64,000 nucleotides of DNA. It comes from Girardinichthys multiradiatus (Eukaryota > Chordata > Actinopteri > Cyprinodontiformes > Goodeidae). The translations under genes and the position numbers were made by a program. A model generated the notes under the pieces. That model did no database searches. It saw only the letters and a program-made list of their open reading frames with translations, and was not told where the DNA came from. Shown here piece by piece: positions 35,118 to 47,216 of this stretch (within the stretch, counting starts at the first letter, position 1; every line of letters starts with the position of its first letter). The stretch lies in the NCBI RefSeq assembly GCF_021462225.1, contig NC_061804.1, positions 42,657,975 through 42,721,974 on the forward strand. Direction: 5' to 3'.

Positions 35118-35846
35118 CATTTATACTCCAGTACCACAGTGCCTTGTCTGCACAAGGATGTGACATTCAGGGCCACATCCCTTAGTTCCTACTAGCTATT
35201 TCTTTGAATGTCTACATCTCTGATGTTTTTATTTTATTGGCTGTCCCAGTGCCAGGCTTTATGGCTCATAAATATTCAGATATGTGGGAAGAAAAGGTAC
35301 TTTCACTGAGGGGTGGGGGGTGGAGTTTGAATTATTTTTTAATTCAACTAAGTGGAATAACCTTTGAGGGCTGGTACACCCTGAATTCACATTCAGGTTT
35401 TTTTGGTGTTGTGGGGGAAGAGGTGTGAAAAAGGAACAGTCTGCCCCCAGGATCAAGATCGCAGCTGTCTTCAAGAATTTAGGAAATAAACAGGTGAAGG
35501 TGGGGGAAAAGGGCTGTTTGTGTGTATGTCAGGTCCAGTCCAACTTTCTCACCCACAGTAATCCTGGAAACCAGAGTGAGAGAAACAGCTGAACATCACT
35601 GTCACTAGCCATATCTTCCAGTCTCATTCTACTGCTCTCTCTCTCAAACAGTCACATGTGCACGCACATGTATACACACTTAGACACACCACATGATGAC
35701 TGAAACTCTCAGAAAAACTGATTTCAGGGTTGATAGATTTAAATTTGAGGGAAGGATTTAGGGAGTTAGATAGAAGTTAGAGTGGAAGAAGAGGAGGTTG
35801 GGTGCACCTGATAAAATGGATAAGGTGACCACACACACACATGCGC

Positions 35847-35904
<58 letters not shown>

Positions 35905-36141
35905 TCCTGGAGATGCCCTCTGTCCCTGTTATTAACCGTAGTGTTCTGTGGACATATGGGCTGTGATGGGAACTCTGCAGGGCATGCTGTCTACACAGCG
36001 CAAATGCAGCCACACTGCTCTGTGCCCTTACAGCTAAGTGTCTTCTCACCTGCAATCAATCTCTGTTTGCACCTACATTGCTACAGTACAAGTAAGGTCA
36101 GGGCGGCTGTATAACTAGCAGACAGAAAATGACTTAAAGTT
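35118..36141. other. Intronic sequence with a CA microsatellite
   Basis: There is no exon or identified element apart from the CA tract at 35829-35902. Confidence 0.4.
35829..35902 (+). repeat. (CA)n microsatellite
   Basis: A long CA dinucleotide tract is interrupted once by 'tgcgcgca'. Likely polymorphic. Confidence 0.97.
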
Positions 36142-36473
36142 GACAACCTGAATGGGCCTTAATGCCATGCCGCAGGATAGCAGTTTACCGTGGGGGCTGT
36201 AATGGCGCTGCCTTTGATAACGGGGACTAAGAAGAACATTTGCATAAACTGAATAGTTCTTAAACCACTGGCCTAATCTGTTAAACATGTTAAAACATTA
36301 ATGAATGAGGCTTTTTTTAAGGATTTAATAAATAAACTGGTATCATCTATTGTCAATAGTGTCCCCTTGTTTTAGAACGCTACAGAGATGTTTTTATAAG
36401 GTTAGGGTTATTTAAGGTACGTATGAGGAGTCCACAGTAGACAGCAGTCAGGATACCCTTAATTTGGAGATTA
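36142..36473 (+). repeat. 332-bp segment duplicated at 41466-41811 (probable source copy)
   Basis: It starts 'gacaacctgaatgggcctta' and ends 'aatttggagatta'. A nearly identical copy in the same orientation lies 5.3 kb downstream, with only scattered substitutions plus two small length differences. This copy is the likely donor, because its right end runs continuously into the Tc1-like remnant that follows, whereas the other is embedded between duplicated host sequence. Confidence 0.9.
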
Positions 36474-37290
36474 GTGAAGGATTTATTACAGACAGTAAAA
36501 GTTAGCCCAATGGGTTTCCACAGACTCTGCTCTAATTCATGCCAAATGTGTTCTGTTGGGTTGAGGTGCAGGCAGCCTGGTTCTTCCACACTAAATTTGT
36601 TCACACCTGTCTTAATAGACCTTACTTTGTGTGCTGAAGTGCAGTCATGTTAAAAAAGGAAGGGGCCATTCACAAACTGTTTACACAATCTTTCCACAAT
36701 GTTGGGATCATGAAATTGTCCAAAATGTCTTAAAGTGCATTTTCCTGAAACTAAGGACCCTGAAATCAGCCCCACACCATACTCCCCTCTGCACCAAACT
36801 TTCACTGGCAACGTGCTTCAGAGAACTGTATCCAGTGCTTTGCATTAAATCCAGTGATGTAGGCATGGATTTAACTGCTCTGCCATATAAACCCATTTCA
36901 TAAAGATCTCTAAGTATTGTCCCTCAGCTAATCTAAAGCCACAATGGTTTGGAGGCCTGTAGTTGTTGGCTCTGTAGGAAGTTGGTGACATCTGCACACT
37001 ATGTGTCTCATGCCGGTAATTATACACTACCACTTAATGGAAGAGTTGCGGTTGTTTCCGGACCACTCCACGTTGTTGTAATACGCATGTGATATCCTAT
37101 ATTAAATACCACGCTGGTATTCACTGAGCTTCAGAGAATGACCCATTCTTTCACAAATGTTAATAGAAGCAGTCTGCATTCCTTGGTGCCGGATTTTAAA
37201 CCCCTTGGCAATAGAAGTGATTGAAACACATCAATTTAATGATTTGGAGAGATGAGCGCATAGGCAATAAAGTGTATTGCACTGCATGGG
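36440..37290 (-). mobile_element. Decayed Tc1-like element, minus strand
   Basis: The motifs 'ttctgttgggttgaggtgca', 'aatgttgggatcatgaaatt', 'accacgctggtattcactga' and 'caaatgttaatagaagcagt' belong to a known teleost Tc1-like element in reverse, ending near 37285 with a terminal repeat containing 'ggcaataaagtgtattg'. The transposase is beyond reading. The left end is unclear. Confidence 0.65.
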
Positions 37291-39068
37291 GGTGTTTTAC
37301 TGTTGTTTTTCAAAGTGCTGTTTTTGATACGTGTTATTAATGTCTGCCTAGACAGACGTGAAATGTTGTATAGTAACTGCATGTAATTTAGGCTATTTTA
37401 AGACATTCTAATAAGTTTTTCACTGTACTTTTGTGGATTAAAGACACAACACACAACCTGATTTTTTTAACTAAAATCACAATAAATTTAGAGCATCCAA
37501 GCAAGAGATAGGAAGATAAGCAATCAAACAAGTTCTTAATGTTATAGAAACTTTACAGAACTAGCTTGTCACCTATTAAGACCAGCATCATCAAACAGCA
37601 GGAAGGTTTCCAGCTGAAGAGCCCATCCAAAGATGAGCTTGTAACGCAGGAATACCGGTGTTACGTTTTTGTAATCTCCATCAATCACAGAACTTCCTTC
37701 CTATCCAATCAGCCCTTCATTTTCTTTCATTGTGTTACCCACCGGCATCCATGTTTCTTTTTTATTGTAGAAGTCTGCCTTCCTGAAACGTTTTTCCTGC
37801 CTGGATTTTTGCTCAGGCACCGTCTGTCTCCTCTTTACCAGTCTGTAAAGAACTGCAGGACCCAGAGGACAGGCATCAGATTTCATCTCTCTGTTCCCAG
37901 ACTTTCTCAAATACCCAGGGCCAGTTCTAGGCATGCATATATGAGGGGGCAGGCAGAAATGTGAAGGGAGCATCATCATGCGTACACATTAGGCTGCGGC
38001 TTGTTTATTGTTGTTGATTAGTGTTTTCTTTATGGGATTGGGGTAAACTGTGTAGTGCTGTGCAATTTGCCAGTCTGGACTGGAACATGTTGGGCTGGGG
38101 AAATAAATGGCTTTGGGCGGGGTTTTAAAAATTGGGCTGCTTTTCACAACATTTGGAGTGATTTTAGGAATGATTTGTGGGAAAATTCTATTAAAATAGT
38201 TGTCATTGTGTGGCAGAAAAGTAAAAACCTACAGACCTCAAAATCTCATATCAAATTCCTATATTTCCCACAGTTTCTGCAATAGCGTCATCAGACGGAG
38301 AGGCACAGCTAATTTGCCGTGTAGGTTTGGAGAAACCAAAAGAAAAGAAGGTGGTGTTAAAGGCCATGAAACCAGTCTAGGGACGAAGAAGGGGAATACA
38401 CCTGTCAGTGCGGCGCAGAGTGGCAGTGATGCTCCGCGTACTCGCGACCGGCTGCTCAGAGCAGTGTGTCACATATAAAGCAGTTCGATGTGGAGACTTT
38501 TTCCCACCAAACAATTTGTTGTGTGGTGCCGTGTACGCAGTCATAAAGACTTGAGCTTTGCCCAGACATGAAACAAGTACGCGTAACTTTGTTTTGCCCT
38601 GCAGGAGGAGGGAGAGGCAAAACGGGGGGTTGTGTTTGTGTGATTGAAGAATGATTTGACGGGGCCAGGCATTTGTTTGAGGGGGCATTGTCCCCTCTTG
38701 CCACTGCGTAAAGCCGGGCTCGGTCAGCACTGCCTTAACAACTTTTTGTTTGTCCCTCTGCAACACCACATTAGTGTTGTTATTGCTGCCTCACATTGAT
38801 GTTCCGGGTTTAGCTTGCACTGTTTCTCACTTTTCTTCTCTGACATTTGCCTCATTATGTTTTGATAGATTGGGGTTTTTGTAACTGATTGAAGTTCTGT
38901 AACTAAGTACAATTTTGTATCTTTGTTAACAAAGATAATAAAGAGTCAAATGAAGCTACACCTTGGGGCCATTTGTTGAATCATCATGGTGGACTGATTG
39001 TTTACACATGTGCATCACACTTAGCAGGATGGCAGCAGAATGAACACAAAGTGCACTCCTAATTAGGG
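37291..39068. other. Intronic sequence, nothing recognised
   Basis: Several short frames occur on both strands without recognisable motifs. The stretch 38280-38770 is more GC-rich. No exon of robo is visible. Confidence 0.4.
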
Positions 39069-39720
39069 ATAATACGCTTTTAATGAGGGTATTCAAAGCA
39101 ATACACTCATTATTTCATTGGCTCCCTGTTAAGTCCAGAATAGAATTTAAAATTCTCCTCCTCACATATAAAGCCCTTAATGATCTAGCTCCATCATACA
39201 TCAGAGATCTGATTGTTCCATATGTTCCTAACAGAGCACTTCGTTCTCAGACTGCAGGTTTACTGGTGGTTCCTAGAGTCTCTAGAAGTAGAATGGGAGG
39301 CAGATCCTTTAGTTATCAGGCTCCTCTCCTGTGGAACCAGCTCCCAGATTTAGTCCGTGAGGCAGACACCCTGTCTACTTTTAAGGCTAGGCTTAAAACT
39401 TTCCTTTTTGATAAAGCTTATAGTTAGAGTGGCTTAGGTTATCAGGGAGGGAGCCTTCCTCCCTGTTGGTTGGAATAAGGGGGAGTCAGGTTTAGCCTAA
39501 ACCGGCTCAGTTATGGTTGTGGTGCAAACACACCCTCCATTTCTGCTACGTGTATGACCCCTTCTCTTTTCCAATGGTTATAATCAGTCTGAGAGAGGGA
39601 TGTATCCCAATCCTTGTGGTTTTTAGTATATCAATGACCATCAGTAGGACCCTTTGTGAGGTGCCTTGAGACGACATTGTTGTAAATAAGCGCCGTTTAA
39701 GTAAATAATCTGAACTGAAA
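39069..39720 (+). mobile_element. L2-like LINE, C-terminal and 3' UTR fragment
   Basis: An open frame of about 114 codons (39083-39427) encodes the reverse-transcriptase C-terminus: HWLPVKSRIEFKILLLTYKA, LAPSYIRDLI, SFSYQAPLLWNQLPDL, STFKARLKTFLFDKAYS. It then runs into a 3' UTR that ends 'ggtgccttgagacgacattg' and a 'gcgccgtttaagtaaat' tail. The element is truncated at its 5' side. Confidence 0.75.
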
Positions 39721-39829
39721 TTATCTGTGTAGTTATGCTGCTATAGGCTTAGGCTGCTGGAGGACATAACGACCACTTTCACCCTCTTCGCTACATTCTT
39801 ACACTACTCTCCAATTTTGCATTGTTTGC

Positions 39830-40772
39830 TGTTAGTTCAGCTGACACCTTTCTGGAGAGGGGAATCTTCCAAGCTTCTGCTGGCAACAACTTAATGCTCA
39901 CCCTCTACCGATGATCCACATAGCCCTGTCTTTAACACATAGTATGAAACTAAATGATTTTAATTGTCAACAGCTGTTATTTCAGTTTTTAACCTTGTTC
40001 TCTCTTTTCTCTTCCTAGAAGCTACACCTGGCCTGGCTCTGTGTCTACCTGTGACACCTTTCTGGAGAGGGGCATCGTCCAAGCTTCTGCTGGCAACAAC
40101 TTAATGATCACCAGATGATCCACTTGGCCCTGTCTTTCAGTGTTTAACCCTTTCTCTCTCCTAGACATGGCAATTGACTGAGCTTTTACTGTAACTAATT
40201 ATATTATATGTGTTTCTTTCAGACTCTAACCTTGAAAACTGGCTCAGAGTTTATCTGTTCTTTCTTTCTAGGTGAAACGACTAAAGGAGCTATATCCACT
40301 AACATTTACTTTTCCTTCACATAGAAAGTACTTCTGGATCAGTGCTTCTGTGTTCTTTTGGTGTCTCTGCTCTGTTCTCTCAAACCCCCAGTCGGTCGTG
40401 GCAGATGGCTGCTCACACTGAGCTTGGTTCTGCTTGAGGTTTCTTCCTGTTAAAAGGGAGTTTTTCCTCTCCACTGTCGCTACATGCATGCTCAGTATGA
40501 GGGATTGCTGCAAAGTCAACGCCAGTGACTGTCCACTGTCACTACATGCTCATCCAGGAGGAGTGAATGCTATAAATCTCTGACTCGATGCCACCTGCTG
40601 GGTTTCCTTATATAGAAAAACCTTTTATCCAATTTGAATAAAAAGCTAACTCCGACTGCACTGTTCAATTGTTAGGATTAATTGGAATGCATGTACCTGA
40701 CTGTTGTGAAGTGCCTTGAGACAACATGTGTTGTGAATTGGCGCTATATAAATAAAACTGAATTGAATTTAA
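39830..40772 (+). mobile_element. Related LINE 3' UTR with internal duplication
   Basis: The segment 'gacacctttctggagagggg', followed by 'tccaagcttctgctggcaac', occurs twice (39842 and 40053). The region then continues as a long non-coding LINE 3' UTR containing 'tgctgggtttccttatatag' and ends at 40772 with 'gaattggcgctatataaata' and 'aaactgaattgaattt'. The same 3' end occurs in reverse at 30158 and 62029. Confidence 0.65.
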
Positions 40773-40774
40773 TT

Positions 40775-42150
40775 ATTTTTCTCTATCCTGGTACCTTAAT
40801 ACATCGTTACTGCACAAACCTACTGCCAGTCTTTTGGGGGCATAGCTCTGCCAGCTTTGCACAAGCAGAAATTGAGATTTTCTCTATTCTTTCTTGCCAA
40901 ATAGCTCAGGTTCAGTTGGACTGGATGGAGCAAGGCTGGTAACATCAATTTTCAAGTTTTGCCCACAATCTATTGTTGGATTTGGGTTTGGACTTAGACT
41001 GGGTCATTCTAACGCACGAATATGCTTTGCTCTAAACTATTGCTATGCAACTTTAGGGTCACTGTCCTGGATGGTAAACCTCGGCAACAGTCTCTAATCT
41101 GACCTGCTTTTCTGTTCCTGCTGAAGATAAGGATCCCCACAGCATGATGCTGCCACTGCCATGTTTCACTAGGGTGATTTGTTTTTCAGCATGCTGTGCA
41201 GTGTTAGTTTTTCTCCACATGTAGCATCTCTATAGACCCAGCAAAAGTTTGTTCTCAGCCAACCAGATAACCTTCTTCCACCTTTACTATATCACCTACA
41301 TGGCTTGTGGCCAACTTAACAAAGAACCTTTTTTTGACACTCTTCCAAAAAAATGAGATTTGTGGAATACTTTAGAAATGGCTTCACCCTCCTCCAGATG
41401 TGCTATGGATATTTTGGATGCTTCTCTGCTCAGTGATCTCATTTTCTTGCCTGTAGTTTTATGTGGACAACCTGAATGGGCCTTAATGCCATGCCGCAGG
41501 ATAGCAGTTTACCGTGGGGGCTGTAATGGCGCTGCCTTTGATAACAGGGACTAAGAAGAACATTTGCATAAACTGAATAGCTCTTAAACCACCGGCCTAA
41601 TCTGTTAAACATGTTAAAACATTAATGAATGAGGCTTTTTTGAAGGATTTAATAAATAAACTGGTATCACCTCTTGTCAGACATCCAATAGTGTCCCCTT
41701 GTTTTAGAACGCTACAGAGATGTTTTTATAAGGTTAGGGTTATTTAAGGTACATATGAGTAGTCAGAGTCCACAGTAGACAGCAGTCAGGATACCCTTAA
41801 TTTGGAGATTATGCTTGTGATTATAATTGTGCTATGGACATTTTGGATGCTTCTCTGCTCAGTGATCTCATTTGCTTGCCTGTAGGTTTATGTGGCCATC
41901 CACATTTTTGTAGGTCTGCAATGATGTAGTAAGTATTGCTCTTTCCATTTGGGGATGGATTGGACAGGTTTGATCCTTAACACTGCTCTAAACTCCTCCA
42001 CAACTTCCTCCCTGACCTGTCAGCTATGTTTCTCAATCTTTATGAACTCTCTGTGGCCTTCACAGAACAGCTGAAAGTCAGAAAGGCATGCTTCATTTTC
42101 CTTCCACTTTACAATCATGCAATGCTATGGGTTGGTCCACCACACACTGT
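40775..42150 (-). mobile_element. Decayed Tc1 element carrying a 346-bp foreign insertion
   Basis: Degraded Tc1 transposase is readable on the minus strand ('cagcatgatgctgccactgc', 'actgggtcattctaacgcac', 'cctccacaacttcctccctg'). The reading is interrupted at 41466 by a segment copied from 36142-36473 and resumes at about 41829. No intact frame remains and the terminal repeats are not clear. Confidence 0.65.
41466..41811 (+). repeat. Second copy of the 36142-36473 segment, inserted in a Tc1 remnant
   Basis: It matches the donor base for base over most of its length, with an 8-bp gain ('agacatcc') and a short gain near 41763. It is bounded by a 68-bp direct duplication of the Tc1 sequence (41399-41466 and 41828-41895, about three mismatches) and by 17 bp of unrelated filler before the right copy. 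Confidence 0.9.
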
Positions 42151-42854
42151 GGCTTGATTGCATGTTGAATTATTAATATTACTCCCCTACATGATAACAC
42201 TGTCTAAAACAGTCTTATAATTGCTGAAGCACATGTTTAAAATTGGCCTAAAAAGGGTCTGATGTGTGTTCACGCTTCACTAACAGGATTGCAGGTCCTG
42301 GCATTGTCAAAGGCTGGTCATTTTGGTCTCCTAAAGGGGGGGATCAGATGGCTGGAGTGAGTCCGTGGGCTTCTGGCTTATCCCCTTTGTATGATCCGGC
42401 TGTCTGCTGGTCATTGAGCCAGACACACTGGCCAACCTTCCTCCAGAGGATATCCATGAATTAATTAGACCATATAAAAGACGAGTGTGATCAGTGACCA
42501 CCCTTTGTTTATGTGTGTGTGCGTGTGCGCATGTGTTTTTCTCATAAAGAGGTCTCTGAGACAAAAGCTGTGAGATGGTTAGGGTGGAAGAACAATTTTG
42601 GGAGAAAAAGAGGTTAACAACAGGTGGTGTGAGGAAGAGCAGAAATGTTCTCCCCCTCTTTAACGACAGTGTAGGTCAGGGGCCACGGGGCCAGCAAGAG
42701 AACAATGAAAGGCTCTTGCTCCAACTGTTGTGCCCAGTCATGCTCCATTATCGCCCTGTGTGGTTGATCACAGCACTGCCATCCACACAACACCCTCTAA
42801 TATTTGACTGTGCACTGAACTTTGTCCTCTATGGAGATATGCTAAGATTTACAG

Positions 42855-43530
42855 GTATATCCAAAAAAAAAAGTGAAATTCATGAAAAGTTCAATGTTTT
42901 TTGTCACTCATTTTAGAAAGTGAACCTAATATGTTGCATTTATAAATATATTATATATTTATACTAAATGAGTATGAGTGAAATATTTCAAGTCTTTATT
43001 TCATGTAATTTTGATGTTTATGTCTTGCACATGATGAAAACCCAAAATGCAGTGTCTCCGAATATTAGAGTATTACATAACATTAATTAAAAAAAGAGTT
43101 TTAATGTATAAATGTAATTGCAATTTATCTTATGGCCCATACAAAATGTCATTGCTAAAAAAACTGGTTGTATCCAGGCAGATATATAGGGAGTTGAATT
43201 GAAGGAAAAAGTGTGAAAAGGTGCACCATCAACAGGGATAACTGCAGCCTTTAGAGGATGAACACAGCAATGCACGCACACGAGCGTAATGACGTCAGTA
43301 GCTGCTGGAACCGTCAACAATATTTATATGCAGTACATTCATAGTAAGTAAATTAGAATATTATGAAAAAAATTATTTCAGTAAATTAACTAACTGAAAC
43401 ACGTGATATAGATTAATTCCACACAGACTGATGTTTTCAAGCCTTTATTTCCTATTTTAGATGATTTTCTGCTTACAGCTAATAAAAACACAACACTCAG
43501 ACGAGAATATTACAGCAGACTAATAAAAAA
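42855..43530. mobile_element. Decayed Tc1/mariner-type terminal repeats
   Basis: Two stretches (42870-43080 and 43347-43520) resemble, in the same direction, the terminal repeats of the Tc1 family at 44315 and 49479 ('gaaatatttcaagtctttat', 'gatgaaaacccaaaatgc'; 'aaattagaatattatgaa'). The DNA between them is unreadable. Most likely old non-autonomous copies or fragments. Confidence 0.45.
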
Positions 43531-44312
43531 ACATTTTAATACGGAAATGTGGGCTTAATAACCAGTATGTTTAATACCTGCTTAAAGCTTGTTTATTTTT
43601 TAAATGTACTTTTACTTTGATAAACGAGCCTTATCAGCACACAGTCTAATTTATTGAACATGACTGTAGTTTCCTATGGATACTTAAAGCCACAGTTTGC
43701 TAGTATAAAGTATGTTAGAACCAACCAAAAATCTTAGCCTTTAACTCAATGTGCAGATGGATAAAGTAGAACAATTTTTTTTTTAAATTGTGAAATTTAA
43801 GCCTGAGAGACATGACCCACACACAGAGCAGCAGCAATGCCTTGTCTCTTAATATTCTGTTAGTGATTCGCAGGGCTTGTATTTGTGTCTCAGCGCATAA
43901 ACCGGTTAAAACCCTAAAATATGATTTTGGTCAAAGGATTTACCCCCTCTTCCACAACAGACGGCTTTAAACAGACATGGATTTCAAATCCATTTATGTT
44001 AAAGTTAACAGATAATAAATAGGAGCTCTAGACTATTTAAACTGGTATGACTAAATTTAACCAATTGGAAATGCTTTACACTCTCATTTCACCAAAGTCC
44101 CTGGGAGAAAAGTACCTCTCAGCCAGGACCTATTTGTGGGGCTAATTTCCACCCTCGTAAACTGTTTTACCCTAAGAGAGATTGTCTTAAAACCTATGAA
44201 TTTGAATGTAGGTCTGCAGTAACAGATCCTTATTGGTTACAATGTTGAGAACTGCACACCTTGCTACAAAGATCCGAGTTGTTACAGTTTAACGTTTGTG
44301 TCTGTCTGAATG
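43531..44312. other. Intronic sequence, nothing recognised
   Basis: I see no supportable feature in these 780 bp. Confidence 0.35.
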
Positions 44313-44314
44313 TA

Positions 44315-45918
44315 CAGGTCCTTCTCAAAATATTAGCATATTGTGATAAAGTTCATTATTTTCCATAATGTCATGATGAAAATTGAACATTCATATATTT
44401 TAGATTCATTGCACACTAACTGAAATATTTCAGGTCTTTTATTGTCTTAATACGGATGATTTTGGCATACAGCTCATGAAAACCCAAAATTCCAATCTCA
44501 CAAAATTAGCATATTTCATCCGACCAATAAAAGAAAAGTGTTTTTAATACAAAAAACATCAACCTTCAAATAATCATGTACAGTTATGCACTCAATACTT
44601 GGTCAGGAATCCTTTTGCAGAAATGACTGCTTCAATGCGGCGTGGCATGGAGGCAATCAGCCTGTGGCACTGCTGAGGTCTTATGGAGGCCCAGGATGCT
44701 TTGATAGCGGCCTTTAGCTCATCCAGAGTGTTGGGTCTTGAGTCTCTCAACGTTCTCTTCACAATATCCCACAGATTCTCTATGGGGTTCAGGTCAGGAG
44801 AGTTGGCAGGCCAATTGAGCACAGTGATACCATGGTCAGTAAACCATTTATCAGTGGTTTTGGCACTGTGAGCAGGTGCCAGGTCGTGCTGAAAAATGAA
44901 ATCTTCATCTCCATAAAGCTTTTCAGCAGATGGAAGCATGAAGTGCTCCACAATCTCCTGATAGCTAGCTGCATTGACCCTGCCCTTGATAAAACACAGT
45001 GGACCAACACCAGCAGCTGACACGGCACCCCAGACCATCACTGACTGTGGGTACTTGACACTGGACTTCTGGCATTTTGGCATTTCCTTCTCCCCAGTCT
45101 TCCTCCAGACTCTGGCACCTTGATTTCCGAATGACATGCAGAATTTGCTTTCATCCGAAAAAAGTACTTTGGACCACTGAGCAACAATCCAGTGCTGCTT
45201 CTCTGTAGCCCAGGTCAGGCGCTTCTGCCGCTGTTTCTGGTTCAAAAGTGGCTTGACCTGGGGAATGTGGCACCTGTAGCCCATTTCCTGCACACGCCTG
45301 TGCACGGTGGCTCTGGATGTTTCTACTCCATACTCAGTCCACCGCAGGTCCCCCAAGGTCAGGAATTGGCCCTTCTCCACAATCTTCCTCAGGGTCCGGT
45401 CACCTCTTCTCGTTGTGCAGCGTTTTCTGCCACACTTTTTCCTTCCCACAGACTTCCCACTGAGGTGCCTTGATACAGCACTCTGGGAACAGCCTATTCT
45501 TTCAGAAATTTCTTTCTGTGTCTTACCCTCTTGCTAGAGGGTGTCAATAGTGGCCTTCTGGACAGCAGTCAGGTCGGCAGTCTTACCCATGATTGGGATT
45601 TTGAGTGATGAACCAGGCTGGGAGTTTTAAAGGCCTCAGGAATCTTTTGCAGGTGTTTAGAGTTAACTCGTTGATTCAGATGATTAGGTTCATAGCTCGT
45701 TTAGAGACCCTTTTAATGATATGCTAATTTTGTGAGATAGGAATTTTGGGTTTTCATGAGCTGTATGCCAAAATCATCCGTATTAAGACAATAAAAGACC
45801 TGAAATATTTCAGTTAGTGTGCAATGAATCTAAAATATATGAATGTTAAATTTTCATCATGACATTATGGAAAATAATGAACTTTATCATAATATGCTAA
45901 TATTTTGAGAAGGACCTG
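44315..45918 (-). mobile_element. Full-length Tc1 element (DD34E), copy 1
   Basis: The ends 'caggtccttctcaaaatatt' (44315) and 'ttttgagaaggacctg' (to 45918) are flanked by TA at 44313 and 45919. The terminal inverted repeats extend about 210 bp and match closely. Length is 1604 bp. It is the same family as 49479-51046, in the opposite orientation. Near-identity between the two copies suggests recent activity of the family. Confidence 0.95.
44592..45590 (-). pseudogene. Tc1 transposase, one premature stop
   Basis: The frame of 333 codons from 45590 contains the helix-turn-helix (CSQSAVSRHLSGKSV), GRKR basic stretch, LFSDESKFCMSF, QHDLAPAHSAK and SPDLNPIENLW, i.e. the complete DD34E catalytic triad. 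A TAG replaces Lys near codon 20 (about 45533), so only a shorter protein from Met at 45449 could be made, lacking part of the DNA-binding domain. Relative to copy 2 it retains the VKPLLNQKQRQKRL segment but lacks two codons near DLRWTEY. Probably inactive. Confidence 0.9.
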
Positions 45919-45934
45919 TATGTTGGACCTGATG

Positions 45935-47210
45935 TATGGGGTAAGAACGCTGTCAAAAACAATGTGTATGTAAAGAGGGAAATGTGTGCATGTTAGTCGA
46001 TAGTTGTGCATAAGTAAAATCCAAAAGAGGTATTGTATATTTTCTCTATAAGAATACAAAATAAAATGTTACAGCTTCAAGAAATTACAAACACGAAGTT
46101 CAAGTTTACAGTTGTGGTTTATTCTTTATGAATACAACATGCTATAACCGTTTGTGAATACGATTTATTTTCTATGAGAATACAAATCTACAGCACTCGT
46201 ACATCACGTGACACCAAATCACGTGATCTCAGGCTGGTTAGTGGAGCACAGAGTTAGGCCTTGGATGACGGAAAAGGGAAATGGGAGATGATTCAGTCTA
46301 AAAGCAATATTAGGAACAGAGGGGAGATAGGGGGGAAATCAAGAGTATTATAAATAAAGCATTGTTCTTATTTTTATGAAATACAAAACTAAAACATAGA
46401 ATATAGTGGGTGGAGTTATACAATGATGTACAGTAGGTGGCGGTATGCACCTCTGAGTTTGTTGCGTACCACCAGCAGAAGAAGAAGCAGCAGCGCTATA
46501 GCGCTAAGATGACGGACCAAGAGCATATATTAACGACATTAAGACATATATAAACTTTTTAACATTACCTGGCTTTGTACCGTAGTTTCTTGCTTTATAT
46601 ATGTCTTAATGTCGTTAATATATGCTCTTGGTCCGTCATCTTAGCGCTATAGCGCTGCTGCTTCTTCTTCTTCTGCTGGTGGTACGCAACAAACTCAGAG
46701 GTGCATACCGCCACCTACTGTACATCATTGTATAACTCCACCCACTATATTCTATGTTTTAGTTTTGTATTTCATAAAAATAAGAACAATGCTATAATAC
46801 TCTTGATTTCCCCCCTATCTCCCCTCTGTTCCTAATATTGCTTTTAGACTGAATCATCTGCCATTTCCCTTTTCCGTCATCCATGGCCTAACTCTGTGCT
46901 CCACTAACCAGCCTGAGATCACGTGATTTGGTGTCACGTGATGTACGAGTGCTGTAGATTTGTATTCTCATAGAAAATAAATCGTATTCACAAACAGTTA
47001 TAGCATGTTGTATTCATAAAGAATAAACCACAACTGTAAACTTGAACTTCGTGTTTGTAATTTCTTGAAGCTGTAACATTTTATTTTGTATTCTTATAGA
47101 GAAAATATACAATACCTCTTTTGGATTTTACTTATGCACAACTATCGACTAACAGGCACACATTTCCCTCTTTACATACACATTGTTTTTGACAGCGTTC
47201 TTACCCCATA
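45935..47210. repeat. 1.28-kb nearly perfect palindrome (fold-back element)
   Basis: The left arm 45935-46554 begins 'tatggggtaagaacgctgtc'. The right arm 46594-47210 ends with its exact reverse complement. The arms are about 620 bp, differ at only a handful of positions plus one 6-bp length difference, and surround a 39-bp spacer. The 6-bp 'ctgatg' sits directly outside each edge (45929-45934 and 47211-47216), as expected from a target duplication. No open frame of note and no resemblance to Tc1 ends. Within each arm are an alternating 'agcgctatagcgct' palindrome and a GAA/GCA-rich stretch. It starts 14 bp beyond the Tc1 copy 1 target site. Confidence 0.92.
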
Positions 47211-47216
47211 CTGATG

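Noticed and set aside
35777..36055. 92-aa minus-strand frame with repeated Cys-Val
   Set aside because: It is produced by the CA microsatellite.
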